Shown: positions 17,657 to 26,658 of the stretch, piece by piece
Layout: each line of letters starts with the position of its first letter
Numbering within the stretch: the stretch's first letter is position 1
Assembly (NCBI GenBank): GCA_023247795.1
Contig: JAHFFT010000020.1
Coordinates: 1 to 40,752, forward strand
From: Candidatus Omnitrophota bacterium
GTDB taxonomy: Bacteria > Omnitrophota > Gorgyraeia > Zapsychrales > JANLHA01
Reading direction: 5' to 3'
Length of the DNA stretch: 40,752 nucleotides
Made by a program: the position numbers and the translations under genes
Notes under the pieces: model-generated
The model's database searches: none
What the model saw: the letters and a program-made list of their open reading frames with translations, nothing else
Told to the model about the DNA's origin: nothing

Positions 17657-18538
17657 ATGAATAAATTGGACAGTTTGGAATCACAGAGTGTTTATATTTT
17701 ACGTGAGGCCTACCGTGAATTTAAAAGTTTGGCCATGCTCTGGTCGATCGGGAAGGACAGCACGGTTTTATTGTGGCTTTCGCGCAAGGCCTTTTTTGGT
17801 CATGTGCCGTTTCCGTTGGTGCATATTGACACGAGCTATAAAATTCCGGAGATGATTCAGTATCGTGATGAATTGGCCAGAAAATGGAAACTCAATATGG
17901 TGTTTGGTCAGAATACAAAGGCGTTAACGGAAAAGAAAACTTTTCCCGAGGGGGCCATTGATAGGATCGCTTGCTGCCGCGCGCTTAAATCAGAGGCGTT
18001 GAAGCATACCTTGGCCGGAGATTGGCCGCGCTTTCGAATGAATCACGCGACGGGTCAGTATGAACTGGATAAAAATACCGAGCCTTACACGGGGGTGATC
18101 GTTGGTGCCAGGGCGGATGAAGAAGGCAGCCGGTCCAAAGAGCGGTATTTCTCACCACGAGATAAAAATAACGAATGGGACATTGGTGATCAGCCACCGG
18201 AATTGTGGAACCAGTTCAAAACGGATTTTGCGCCAGGAACGCATGTGCGGATCCATCCTTTGTTGGATTGGACAGAATTGAATGTTTGGGAATATATCGA
18301 GCGTGAGAAGATTCCCATGACCAAATTGTATTTTGATCAAGGTGATGGGAAGCGATACCGTTCTCTGGGTTGCTTTCCTTGTACTTTTTCGGTTGAATCA
18401 AAGGCCAAAACAGTTGCCGAAATTGTGGAGGAGTTAAGAAGCGGAAAGTTTGCCAATATTGCCGAGCGGTCCGGCCGCGCGCAAGATAAGGAAGACGGCG
18501 GCGGCCTGGAAACATTACGTCGAGATGGGTATATGTAA
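17657..18538 (+). CDS. cysD: sulfate adenylyltransferase subunit 2
   Basis: [71 protein letters not shown]. Confidence 0.95.
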   Translation: MNKLDSLESQSVYILREAYREFKSLAMLWSIGKDSTVLLWLSRKAFFGHVPFPLVHIDTSYKIPEMIQYRDELARKWKLNMVFGQNTKALTEKKTFPEGAIDRIACCRALKSEALKHTLAGDWPRFRMNHATGQYELDKNTEPYTGVIVGARADEEGSRSKERYFSPRDKNNEWDIGDQPPELWNQFKTDFAPGTHVRIHPLLDWTELNVWEYIEREKIPMTKLYFDQGDGKRYRSLGCFPCTFSVESKAKTVAEIVEELRSGKFANIAERSGRAQDKEDGGGLETLRRDGYM

Positions 18539-18568
18539 GTAGTGAATCATAAAAGTGAAGGGTGAAGA

Positions 18569-20374
18569 GTGACGCACGAACGTGAACATATGAATGTGGT
18601 GATTGTCGGGCATGTTGACCACGGCAAAAGCACTTTGATTGGCCGTCTTTTGGCTGATACCGGTGCGTTGCCAGAAGGCAAGCTCGAGGCTGTTAAGGCC
18701 AATTGTGAGCGTAACGCGAAACCATTTGAATATGCTTTTCTTTTGGATGCCTTGAAAGATGAGCAGTCGCAGGGCATCACCATCGATACCGCCCGCAGTT
18801 TTTTTAAATCAAAGAAACGAGACTACATCATTATCGATGCCCCTGGACATATTGAATTCTTAAAAAATATGGTCAGTGGTGCTGCCCGGGCCGAGGCCGC
18901 CCTGTTGGTGATTGACGCCCACGAGGGGATCCAAGAAAATTCCAAACGACATGGTTATATGCTTTCCTTTTTGGGGATTAACAATATCACGGTCTGTATC
19001 AACAAAATGGATTTGGTGCAATATCAAAAGGCCGTATATAACCGGATCAAAGAGGAATACGGAAATTTTTTGAAAGAACTCAATTTGAAACCATCGGCCT
19101 TCATTCCGATCAGTGCTCGAGAGGGGGACAACATGGTCCATCTTTCGAAGCGCATGCCCTGGTATCAAAGAGAGACGATTTTAGAGGCCCTGGATTCCTT
19201 TAAGATGGCGGCGGCAAAGGATGAGCAGCCATTGCGATTTCCTTTGCAGGACATTTATCGTTTCACCGAGGAGGAAGATGATCGACGGATATTTGCCGGA
19301 AGGATCGAAACCGGGCGTCTTCACGTCGGTGATGAAGTCATTTTTTATCCTTCCTTCAAACAGTCGCGGGTCAAAAGTATTGAAGGATTTTCCACCAACC
19401 CTGTTCAAGAGATGGCGGCCGGACAAAGCACGGGAGTGTGTTTGGCAACGCAGATTTATGTCAAGCCTGGCGAGATCATGTGCAAAAAGCTCGAGAAGGC
19501 GCCGCACTTGAGCAGCAAGTTTAAGGCCAATGTTTTCTGGATGGGACGGCAGCCCATGGTTAAGAATAAAAAGTATAAATTGAAAATCGCGACTTTACAG
19601 ATCCCGGTCATTTTGCATGAAATATTAAGTGTTCTTGACGCCTCGGAATTATCTTCGGTGAAGAACAAATCAACCGTTGATCGCCATGATGTTGCCGAAT
19701 GCGTCCTTGAGACCATGAAGCCGGTGGGATTTGACATTGTTACCGAGATTTCGGAAACTGGGCGTTTTGTTATCGTCGATCAATATGAAATCGTTGGCGG
19801 CGGGATCATTTTGGCACCGGTCTTTGAAGGCCAAACCAGTCTGCAAGAGCAGATCCAACAACGGGAGCAAAATTGGCAGCGCAGTGAGATCACGCCCGAC
19901 AAACGATTTTTAAAACATCAGCATAAATCGGCCTTTGTCATTCTCACTGGACCGGCCGATACGGACAAGCAAAAAATTGCCAAGGCCTTGGAGGAGGAGC
20001 TTTTCAAATTGGGCAAGTTCGCGTATTTTTTAGGGATATCGAATCAATTGATGGCGGCGAAAGACAGTTCACAAGACCGGACTTTGGGCAAACTCGAGCA
20101 GATCCAGCAGCTCGGTGAGATGGCGCACATGATGACCGACGCTGGGCTTATCCTGTTGACGAGCATCAGCAATCTGGATGAATTCGAATTGAAAATGATG
20201 AAGGAACTTAATCAACCGAATAAAACGTTTGTGATCAATGTTGGCGAAAGCCATCTGGCTTCCTCCTCGGTTGATTTGTTTATTCCCGATCAGAATTCAC
20301 TTGAAAAATCGATCCAGGAGATTTTTAAAATTTTGCTGAAAGCCATTGCCTTGGATCCGGAATATACGATTTGA
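18569..20374 (+). CDS. cysN: sulfate adenylyltransferase subunit 1 with degenerate C-terminal APS-kinase-like domain
   Basis: GTG start. GTPase motifs [38 protein letters not shown]-terminal [34 protein letters not shown]... aligns with the CysC fold but lacks GxxxxGKS. Confidence 0.92.
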   Translation: MTHEREHMNVVIVGHVDHGKSTLIGRLLADTGALPEGKLEAVKANCERNAKPFEYAFLLDALKDEQSQGITIDTARSFFKSKKRDYIIIDAPGHIEFLKNMVSGAARAEAALLVIDAHEGIQENSKRHGYMLSFLGINNITVCINKMDLVQYQKAVYNRIKEEYGNFLKELNLKPSAFIPISAREGDNMVHLSKRMPWYQRETILEALDSFKMAAAKDEQPLRFPLQDIYRFTEEEDDRRIFAGRIETGRLHVGDEVIFYPSFKQSRVKSIEGFSTNPVQEMAAGQSTGVCLATQIYVKPGEIMCKKLEKAPHLSSKFKANVFWMGRQPMVKNKKYKLKIATLQIPVILHEILSVLDASELSSVKNKSTVDRHDVAECVLETMKPVGFDIVTEISETGRFVIVDQYEIVGGGIILAPVFEGQTSLQEQIQQREQNWQRSEITPDKRFLKHQHKSAFVILTGPADTDKQKIAKALEEELFKLGKFAYFLGISNQLMAAKDSSQDRTLGKLEQIQQLGEMAHMMTDAGLILLTSISNLDEFELKMMKELNQPNKTFVINVGESHLASSSVDLFIPDQNSLEKSIQEIFKILLKAIALDPEYTI

Positions 20375-20429
20375 TACAAACATTTTATGTCTTGTGTCAT
20401 TGCGGGGAGCTTTTAAGATTGAATAGCGA

Positions 20430-20459
20430 CGAAGCAATCTTTTAGATCAGATTGCTTCG
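20430..20459. repeat. hairpin in a candidate dispersed intergenic repeat (cattgcgggga...cgaagcaatc type)
   Basis: CGAAGCAATCT-TTTAGATC-AGATTGCTTCG, perfect 11-bp stem, in the cysN-surE intergenic region. Confidence 0.65.
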
Positions 20460-20509
20460 TTTCGTCCGCTATGATAGAGAACTGAAAGAAGTAAAACGGA
20501 GTAACATCG

Positions 20510-21256
20510 ATGAATATTCTCTTAACCAACGACGATGGGATTTTCGGCCAAGGATTGCAAACTTTTTATCATGAATTGAAAAAAATAGGCAAAGTAACGG
20601 TTGTCGCTCCGGACCGTGAGCGTAGCTCCATTGGGCATGGGATCACGTTAGCGTATCCCATCTGGTATAAAAGAGTTTATCAGCTGAAACGTTTTTTTGG
20701 TTATGCCGTCAGTGGCACTCCGGCGGACTGCGTGAAGCTTGGGATCAGAGTCATTCTAAGGAAACAGCCGGATTTGGTGGTCTCCGGCATCAACTGGGGG
20801 CCGAATGAAGGGTGCAGCGTATTTTATTCCGGGACAGTGGCAGGGGCTCGCGAGGGGGCCTTGATGGGAATCCCAGCCATGGCTTTTTCGTTGGCGGCCT
20901 TTGAAAATCCGCTTTTTGGCCCGGCAGCGAAGTGCGGGGCGAAGCTGCTTAAGGCCTTGTTGAAATGTCCGCTAAAAAAGGGATCATTTTTTAATATTAA
21001 TATCCCCAACGCTCGGAAAATCCGCGGGGTTAAATTTACGCGGCAAGGATTGGTACCCATTCACGGACATTTTCAAAAGCGAGTGAATCCGAATCTGCAA
21101 GAATATTTTTGGATGACTGGCCGCGTCCCGCGTCAAAAGAATGACTTGGGAGTTGATACCTATGCCTTGCGAAAAGACTATGCAACTGTGACTCCGGTGC
21201 ATTGCGATTTAACCGATTATGAGCTGTTGGATCGTATCAAGAGCACAAAAATTTAA
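20510..21256 (+). CDS. surE: 5'/3'-nucleotidase SurE
   Basis: MNILLTNDDGIFGQGLQTF, VVAPDRERSSIGHGIT, VSGTPADCVKLGI, VSGINWGPNEGCSVFYSGTVAGAREG. Confidence 0.95.
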   Translation: MNILLTNDDGIFGQGLQTFYHELKKIGKVTVVAPDRERSSIGHGITLAYPIWYKRVYQLKRFFGYAVSGTPADCVKLGIRVILRKQPDLVVSGINWGPNEGCSVFYSGTVAGAREGALMGIPAMAFSLAAFENPLFGPAAKCGAKLLKALLKCPLKKGSFFNINIPNARKIRGVKFTRQGLVPIHGHFQKRVNPNLQEYFWMTGRVPRQKNDLGVDTYALRKDYATVTPVHCDLTDYELLDRIKSTKI

Positions 21257-21328
21257 TAAATACTTGCTTACAAAGATAGGGCTTTCTTTTAGAATAAGAT
21301 TTGTTGGTTTTACAAAAGCATACCCATT

Positions 21329-22387
21329 GTGGAAAATTTACAAAAAATCCATTCTTCCCGCATATTGATTGTCGATGATCAAAAGTTGCATTGTCTTTTT
21401 TTGGAAAAATTGTTAAAGAATGAAGGGTATTCAGAAACGCGTTGTTTGCTGGATTCCATGAAGGTTCTCTCCGCTGTGCAAGATTCCTCTCCAGATTTGC
21501 TGATCCTTGATTTGCAGATGCCTAAACTGAATGGTTTTCAAGTCATGGAGCAGTTGATTGATGAGAGAAAAAAATATTACTTACCGATATTGATTCTCTC
21601 TGCAGATAAGTCGTCGGAAATCCGGATCAAGGCCTTGCAGTCGGGAGCCGCCGACGTCCTTAGTAAGCCCTTTGAAAATGAAGAAATTTTATTACGGATT
21701 TCGCATTTATTGGAAACCCGATTGCTGCACATGAAGATCGAGGGCCAGAATAAAATTTTAGAGAGCCGGGTCCAAGAGCGGACCAAAGAATTGAGAGCCA
21801 CCCAGCTTGAGATTGTTCAACGCTTGGCCCAGGCCGCCGAGTTTCGCGACAGTGAAACGGGCCAGCATATCATTCGCATGAGCCAGTACTGTTCTAAGTT
21901 TGCCGAGGCCTTAGGCTTGAGCGACGAGGAATGCGAACTGATCTTGACGGCGAGCCCTTTGCACGACATCGGTAAGATTGGTATTTCCGACAATATCCTT
22001 TTAAAAAAGGGCAAGCTGACGGTTGAAGAATTTGATATCATGAAAACCCACACGACCCTCGGCGCGCAATTGCTTTCCAGAGGCCAATCGCCGATGATGA
22101 AAATGGCCCAGGTCATCGCTTTAACTCATCATGAAAAATGGGACGGCAGCGGTTATCCCAAAGGTTTGTCACGAAAGGATATCCCGAGGGTGGGACAGTT
22201 ATGCAGTGTGTGCGACGTCTTTGACGCCTTAACGAGCGAACGGCCCTATAAGAAGGCCTGGAGCATTGAAGACGCGGTCGCGGAAATTGTCAAACAGAAA
22301 AATCGGCAGTTTGACCCAAAGCTGGTCGAACGGTTTGTCGAAATTTTATCGGAAATCAAATCGATCAAACAGCGGTATTCGGATTAG
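21329..22387 (+). CDS. response regulator with HD-GYP domain (c-di-GMP phosphodiesterase type)
   Basis: REC: ILIVDDQKLH, LLILDLQMPKLNGFQ; HD-GYP: HDIGKIGISDNILLKKGKL, ALTHHEKWDGSGYPKGL. GTG start. Confidence 0.93.
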   Translation: MENLQKIHSSRILIVDDQKLHCLFLEKLLKNEGYSETRCLLDSMKVLSAVQDSSPDLLILDLQMPKLNGFQVMEQLIDERKKYYLPILILSADKSSEIRIKALQSGAADVLSKPFENEEILLRISHLLETRLLHMKIEGQNKILESRVQERTKELRATQLEIVQRLAQAAEFRDSETGQHIIRMSQYCSKFAEALGLSDEECELILTASPLHDIGKIGISDNILLKKGKLTVEEFDIMKTHTTLGAQLLSRGQSPMMKMAQVIALTHHEKWDGSGYPKGLSRKDIPRVGQLCSVCDVFDALTSERPYKKAWSIEDAVAEIVKQKNRQFDPKLVERFVEILSEIKSIKQRYSD

Positions 22388-22389
22388 TG

Positions 22390-24660
22390 ATGGAAGAGAT
22401 CATTGAATTCAAACCACAAGTGCCATTGTTGAATCTGCAGGAAGATCGGGACATGCTTTCTGATTTTTCAAGGGAAGCCCAGCGCCACTTGATGTCTGCC
22501 CGCAATTCGTTGTTGATTTTGGAAACCGTTGTTTCTGATAAAGAGGCCATTGAAAGTATTTTTAAGACTTTTCACACGATTAAAGGCATGGCGGATTTTT
22601 TGAATCTGCATGATATTTTTCAATTGAGCAAGGCATCTGAAAAATTGCTGGATTTGATCCGCAAAAGGGCCATTGGTTTTGATGAAAAGACCGGCGGGCT
22701 TATTCAAAGCGCAGTTTTTTCTTTACAGGAATTGTTAGAATTGCTTGATGAGCAGATTTTTCAAAATGGCGAGTTGAAAAGCAGCTACTGCGATATCAGT
22801 CCGTTGATGGGGGCGATTCAAATCGTTGTCCAATCGGTCAAGAAGGACAGTGTTAAGGTGCCCCCAGCTCAAAGGATGCCGACCATCCAGTTTTCCGCGG
22901 ATATGAACGTCTATACCAAGTTTGAAACGCAGCTGCAGGCCGCGGGCGAAGAGTTTTTGGTCAAGAAAGAATTGGTAAAACGTTTGCTGAGCGATTTTTT
23001 AGTGTTGAGCAAGGAATTGAAGGAACTGCAAAGCAAGTTGAAAGAACGTCAACGTGAATTGATCAAGGAACGCGAACTGGCGTTGAAGTTGACCCAGCAG
23101 GCGCAGAATGAGGCAAGGGCCAAGAGTGAATACCTGGCGAATATGTCGCATGAGATTCGGACCTTGATCAATGCCATGATGGGATTTACCGAGCTTTTAA
23201 GAGACAGCCCGCTTAACAACAAACAAAAGGAACATCTCAACACCGTGATGATCAGTGGCAAAATGCTGCTCGGGATCGTCAACGATATTTTGGATTTTTC
23301 GAAAGTCGAATCAGGCAAACTGACGTTTGAAAAAATTGACTTTGATGTGCGACAATCCGTGGTTGAGGTTTTTCAAATCATCCGTCCCCGTTTGATGGGC
23401 AAGCCGATCAGTTTGTATTTTTCAATTGACGCTGCTATCCCGCGAGCGGTCAATGGCGATCCAACTCGGTTGAAACAGATTTTGATCAACCTGCTTGATA
23501 ACGCCATCAAATTCACGGAAGACGGTTCGATTGGCTTAGTGCTGACGCTAGCTGAACAAGAAAAGGAAAGTCTGATACCGCTGAACTTCAAGGTTTCGGA
23601 TACCGGCATCGGTATTCCGGAGGATCGGCGAACCGCCATTTTTGAATCTTATACTCAGGCAGACGATTCGACAACCCGTCTTTACGGTGGGACTGGTTTG
23701 GGATTGACGCTGTGCAAAACTTTTGTTGAGAAAATGGGTGGGCAGATCAGCGTTCATTCGGAGTTTGGTAAAGGCAGCCAGTTCGAATTCACGATTGAAA
23801 TGCCCAGAGCGCAGCATGGATTGCGGATTCCTGATCCGCTACCGCCGGAGTTGGCGGATAAATCAATGGTGATTGTCAGCCGAGATGAATACGTGATTGC
23901 GGCGTTACAAAAAATTTGTCAGGACATGAAAGTCATCGATGTCGCCGTTGCCGCAAGCGCCAAACAAACCTCTGAGTTGTTGCTCAAGATGGAAGCCGGG
24001 AAAAAATCATTGCCGGAAATGGTTTTCATCGATGCCATGTTACCTCATAAAGAAGGATTTATGTTGAGTTATAAAATTTCCCAGCAGGAGCGTTATCAGA
24101 AAATCAAACGCATTGCCGTCGCGGCCGATGTTAAACTGGACAATAGTTTGGAATTTCGGGACGCGGGCTTTCATCAGCTGTTGGCTAAGCCGGTTATTGC
24201 GAAGGAGGTTTATGACATGGTGAGTTTGCAAACCGGGAAAGATTCCACCTCCGGCCGTCGGGTTTTGCGTGAAGAATTGGATAAGATTTCCTGCGACGGG
24301 ATCCGCATCCTGGTGGTGGAAGACAGTCCTCCCAATCAGGAATTGCTCAAGGTCCATTTTGAGAGCCTGGGCTGCGTGTGCGACTACGCGAACAATGGTC
24401 AGGAGGCCATTGATAAACTTAAAGAAAAGGCTTTTGATATTTGTTTTATGGATCTGCAGATGCCGGTCCTTGGGGGAGTCGAGGCCACGAAGTTCATCCG
24501 TCGAGAATTAAAAATCAAGATTCCCATCATTGCCTTAACCGCCGCTGAGGTTGAGGAAGAAAAACAAAAATGCCTTGATGCTGGGATGAATGATTATTTG
24601 CCGAAACCATTTGATGTGGATGAGTTGAAGGCCAAGATCATCAAATGTGCCAAGATGTAA
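22390..24660 (+). CDS. hybrid sensor histidine kinase (Hpt-HisKA-HATPase-REC-like-REC)
   Basis: N-terminal Hpt-like FKTFHTIKGMADFL; H-box YLANMSHEIRTLINAMMGFTELL; HATPase DNAIKFTEDGS, DTGIGIPEDR, GGTGLGLTL; REC-like IDAMLPHKEGF; C-terminal REC ILVVEDSPPNQELL, CFMDLQMPVLGGVEA. Confidence 0.92.
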   Translation: MEEIIEFKPQVPLLNLQEDRDMLSDFSREAQRHLMSARNSLLILETVVSDKEAIESIFKTFHTIKGMADFLNLHDIFQLSKASEKLLDLIRKRAIGFDEKTGGLIQSAVFSLQELLELLDEQIFQNGELKSSYCDISPLMGAIQIVVQSVKKDSVKVPPAQRMPTIQFSADMNVYTKFETQLQAAGEEFLVKKELVKRLLSDFLVLSKELKELQSKLKERQRELIKERELALKLTQQAQNEARAKSEYLANMSHEIRTLINAMMGFTELLRDSPLNNKQKEHLNTVMISGKMLLGIVNDILDFSKVESGKLTFEKIDFDVRQSVVEVFQIIRPRLMGKPISLYFSIDAAIPRAVNGDPTRLKQILINLLDNAIKFTEDGSIGLVLTLAEQEKESLIPLNFKVSDTGIGIPEDRRTAIFESYTQADDSTTRLYGGTGLGLTLCKTFVEKMGGQISVHSEFGKGSQFEFTIEMPRAQHGLRIPDPLPPELADKSMVIVSRDEYVIAALQKICQDMKVIDVAVAASAKQTSELLLKMEAGKKSLPEMVFIDAMLPHKEGFMLSYKISQQERYQKIKRIAVAADVKLDNSLEFRDAGFHQLLAKPVIAKEVYDMVSLQTGKDSTSGRRVLREELDKISCDGIRILVVEDSPPNQELLKVHFESLGCVCDYANNGQEAIDKLKEKAFDICFMDLQMPVLGGVEATKFIRRELKIKIPIIALTAAEVEEEKQKCLDAGMNDYLPKPFDVDELKAKIIKCAKM

Positions 24661-24682
24661 TGGGGAACACTGAGGATTCTTA

Positions 24683-25087
24683 ATGAGTGGGCCGGGTAAC
24701 AAAAGGAAAATTCTCGTCGTCGATGATTCCGATTTGGAGCGAGAATTGCTCATCGAAGTTTTAAAAGGGGCGGGAGTTAAGAATGAGGTGATTCAGGCGA
24801 GAAACGGCGAGGAGGCGATCGAACTCCTGGGGGCGCGGTACAAAGAAATCGGGATGATCCTGTTAGACTGGCAGATGCCGCAGATGTCGGGTCTTGATTT
24901 TATGCAGGCGGTTGTCAAAGTCCCGAAGGTCGCGGATAAAATCATTGTGATGGTGACGGCCTCGGGGACCGCGGAAGATAAAAAAAAAGCCACTCAGGTT
25001 AATCCCAATCTGGCTGGGTACATCGTAAAACCTTATACACCACAGTCGATTTTAGAAACAATTCAGACTTACGTTGATGTTCAATGA
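24683..25087 (+). CDS. single-domain CheY-like response regulator
   Basis: KILVVDDSDLERELL, MILLDWQMPQMSGLDFM, MVTASG, IVKPYTPQSI. Confidence 0.9.
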   Translation: MSGPGNKRKILVVDDSDLERELLIEVLKGAGVKNEVIQARNGEEAIELLGARYKEIGMILLDWQMPQMSGLDFMQAVVKVPKVADKIIVMVTASGTAEDKKKATQVNPNLAGYIVKPYTPQSILETIQTYVDVQ

Positions 25088-25138
25088 TTTTTGGGTGAGG
25101 TGGAACGCCGTAACATCGGGCGTCCAGAAAGGATTCTT

Positions 25139-25747
25139 ATGATGTTTGGATCGAAAAAGAACAGTGAGTTGGAGAGATTTGCCGAGATTTTTGAGGCCGC
25201 GATGGTCAGTTTATTTCTGCAACGCGGTGAGATCAAGTTTAGCGGAGTCCGCAAAGCGCGGAAAAAGATTATGGAATATCAAGGCCGCATGACCGCTGAC
25301 GGTTCGGATAAATTTGTCAATCAGGGGGCCTCGGCCATGACGACAACGAAAACTTATGTGTCCGCGGTCAATTTTTACGCCAACAAAAAAGATTTGGAAA
25401 AAAAGAAAACACTCGGGGCGCTGATCATTTACATCGAGCAATCTTTTTTAGCCAAGTTGATGCAGCTGCTTAAGTATCCGGTGGTTGACGATGAAAGTGA
25501 TGATGCCATGCTGGATTCCGCGGGCACGTTGTGCAATATCATCGCCGGCCGATTCAAATCAGAGGTCGCCAAGGCCGGCTATGTTGAATTGGAAATGTCG
25601 CATTTTATGAATCATCAGAACAAAGCTTTCGACGGGGTGAGTTTTTGCGAAAATGAATTTGATTATTTTGAATTGCAGTTTGATATCAATGACAAAAAAC
25701 GCTTGACGGTGGATATGACCATGGGGACAATTCCTAAAGTTGGGTAA
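25139..25747 (+). CDS. CheX-like chemotaxis phosphatase-fold protein
   Basis: DSAGTLCNIIAGRFKSEVAKAGYVELEMSHF resembles the CheX helix region (ExxN, NxIxG). Start set at ATG 25139. Confidence 0.65.
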   Translation: MMFGSKKNSELERFAEIFEAAMVSLFLQRGEIKFSGVRKARKKIMEYQGRMTADGSDKFVNQGASAMTTTKTYVSAVNFYANKKDLEKKKTLGALIIYIEQSFLAKLMQLLKYPVVDDESDDAMLDSAGTLCNIIAGRFKSEVAKAGYVELEMSHFMNHQNKAFDGVSFCENEFDYFELQFDINDKKRLTVDMTMGTIPKVG

Positions 25748-25759
25748 AAAAAGGATCGT

Positions 25760-26128
25760 ATGAACGAAAACAGGTCTGATGATTCATTCCAATTGGATGC
25801 CGAGCAGGTCAGCCAGCAGTTAAAAATTCGGCCGGAAATTTATTTAAAGATTGTGAACAGTTTTGCCAAGACCTTGGATGACAAGATGCAGATGCTGGGT
25901 CAGGCCTTGACGGCGAATGACGCGGAAACGATGCGCAGTATCCTTCATGAACTTAAAGGAACGGCCGGTAATCTCCGATTGTCGAGCATCATTGACAAAC
26001 AATCGGATTTGCATCTTTCCGTTAAGGAAGGGCATTCGCCGGACAAGCTCAAACCGCTTTATGAGGCGTTGAAAAAAGAGTGCTTGAAATTGCAACAGTT
26101 TTTAAGGAAACGGGCTTCGGAACCTTAG
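25760..26128 (+). CDS. Hpt (histidine phosphotransfer) domain protein
   Basis: AETMRSILHELKGTAGNLRLSSI: Hpt active-site HxxKG motif in a ~120-aa stand-alone protein. Confidence 0.87.
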   Translation: MNENRSDDSFQLDAEQVSQQLKIRPEIYLKIVNSFAKTLDDKMQMLGQALTANDAETMRSILHELKGTAGNLRLSSIIDKQSDLHLSVKEGHSPDKLKPLYEALKKECLKLQQFLRKRASEP

Positions 26129-26149
26129 CCTTTAGCATGGGGAGGGATC

Positions 26150-26551
26150 ATGCAGAAAATTCTCATTGTCGACGATAATTTTGAGAACCGTCAACTGCTG
26201 GCCGAAATTTTGCGGGAGGTCACCGAATGTGATTTCGCGGCGAGCGGCAAGGAGGCCATTGATGTCTATAATTTTGCTCTGAAGAACAAGCGTCCCTACA
26301 GTTTGATCTTATTGGACATCGAACTGCCCGAGGTGAACGGCCTGGAGATCCTTAGAAAAATTCGGGAAAGTGAAAAGGAAGCGGGTATCGTTTTGGGAGA
26401 CGGGATTATCATCATAATTGTGACCGCTTATGAAAAGCGGTTTCTAGAAGCTTACGAAAAGGGATGCGATGATTATATTTTAAAGCCCATCGACCCTGAG
26501 CTGCTGCTTAAAAAAATTGCTAATCATTTGGAAGAAATTGATCGGGATTGA
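26150..26551 (+). CDS. single-domain response regulator
   Basis: KILIVDDNFENRQLLAEIL, LILLDIELPEVNGLEILRKIRE, IVTAYEKRFLEAYEKGCDDYILKPID. Confidence 0.92.
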   Translation: MQKILIVDDNFENRQLLAEILREVTECDFAASGKEAIDVYNFALKNKRPYSLILLDIELPEVNGLEILRKIRESEKEAGIVLGDGIIIIIVTAYEKRFLEAYEKGCDDYILKPIDPELLLKKIANHLEEIDRD

Positions 26552-26578
26552 TCTCGTCGATTTTAAGTTTTTTGAGCA

Positions 26579-26607
26579 TTGCAATGGCAAATGCCTTGTC
26601 TTATAAT
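26579..26607 (+). promoter_or_regulatory. putative sigma70 promoter for gltA
   Basis: TTGCAA (26579-26584), N17, TATAAT (26602-26607). Confidence 0.65.
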
Positions 26608-26658
26608 GCTTTTACGAGTGTTGCGTTGTTTTCCGTGATCGAGTGAAGAGAAAGAGTC

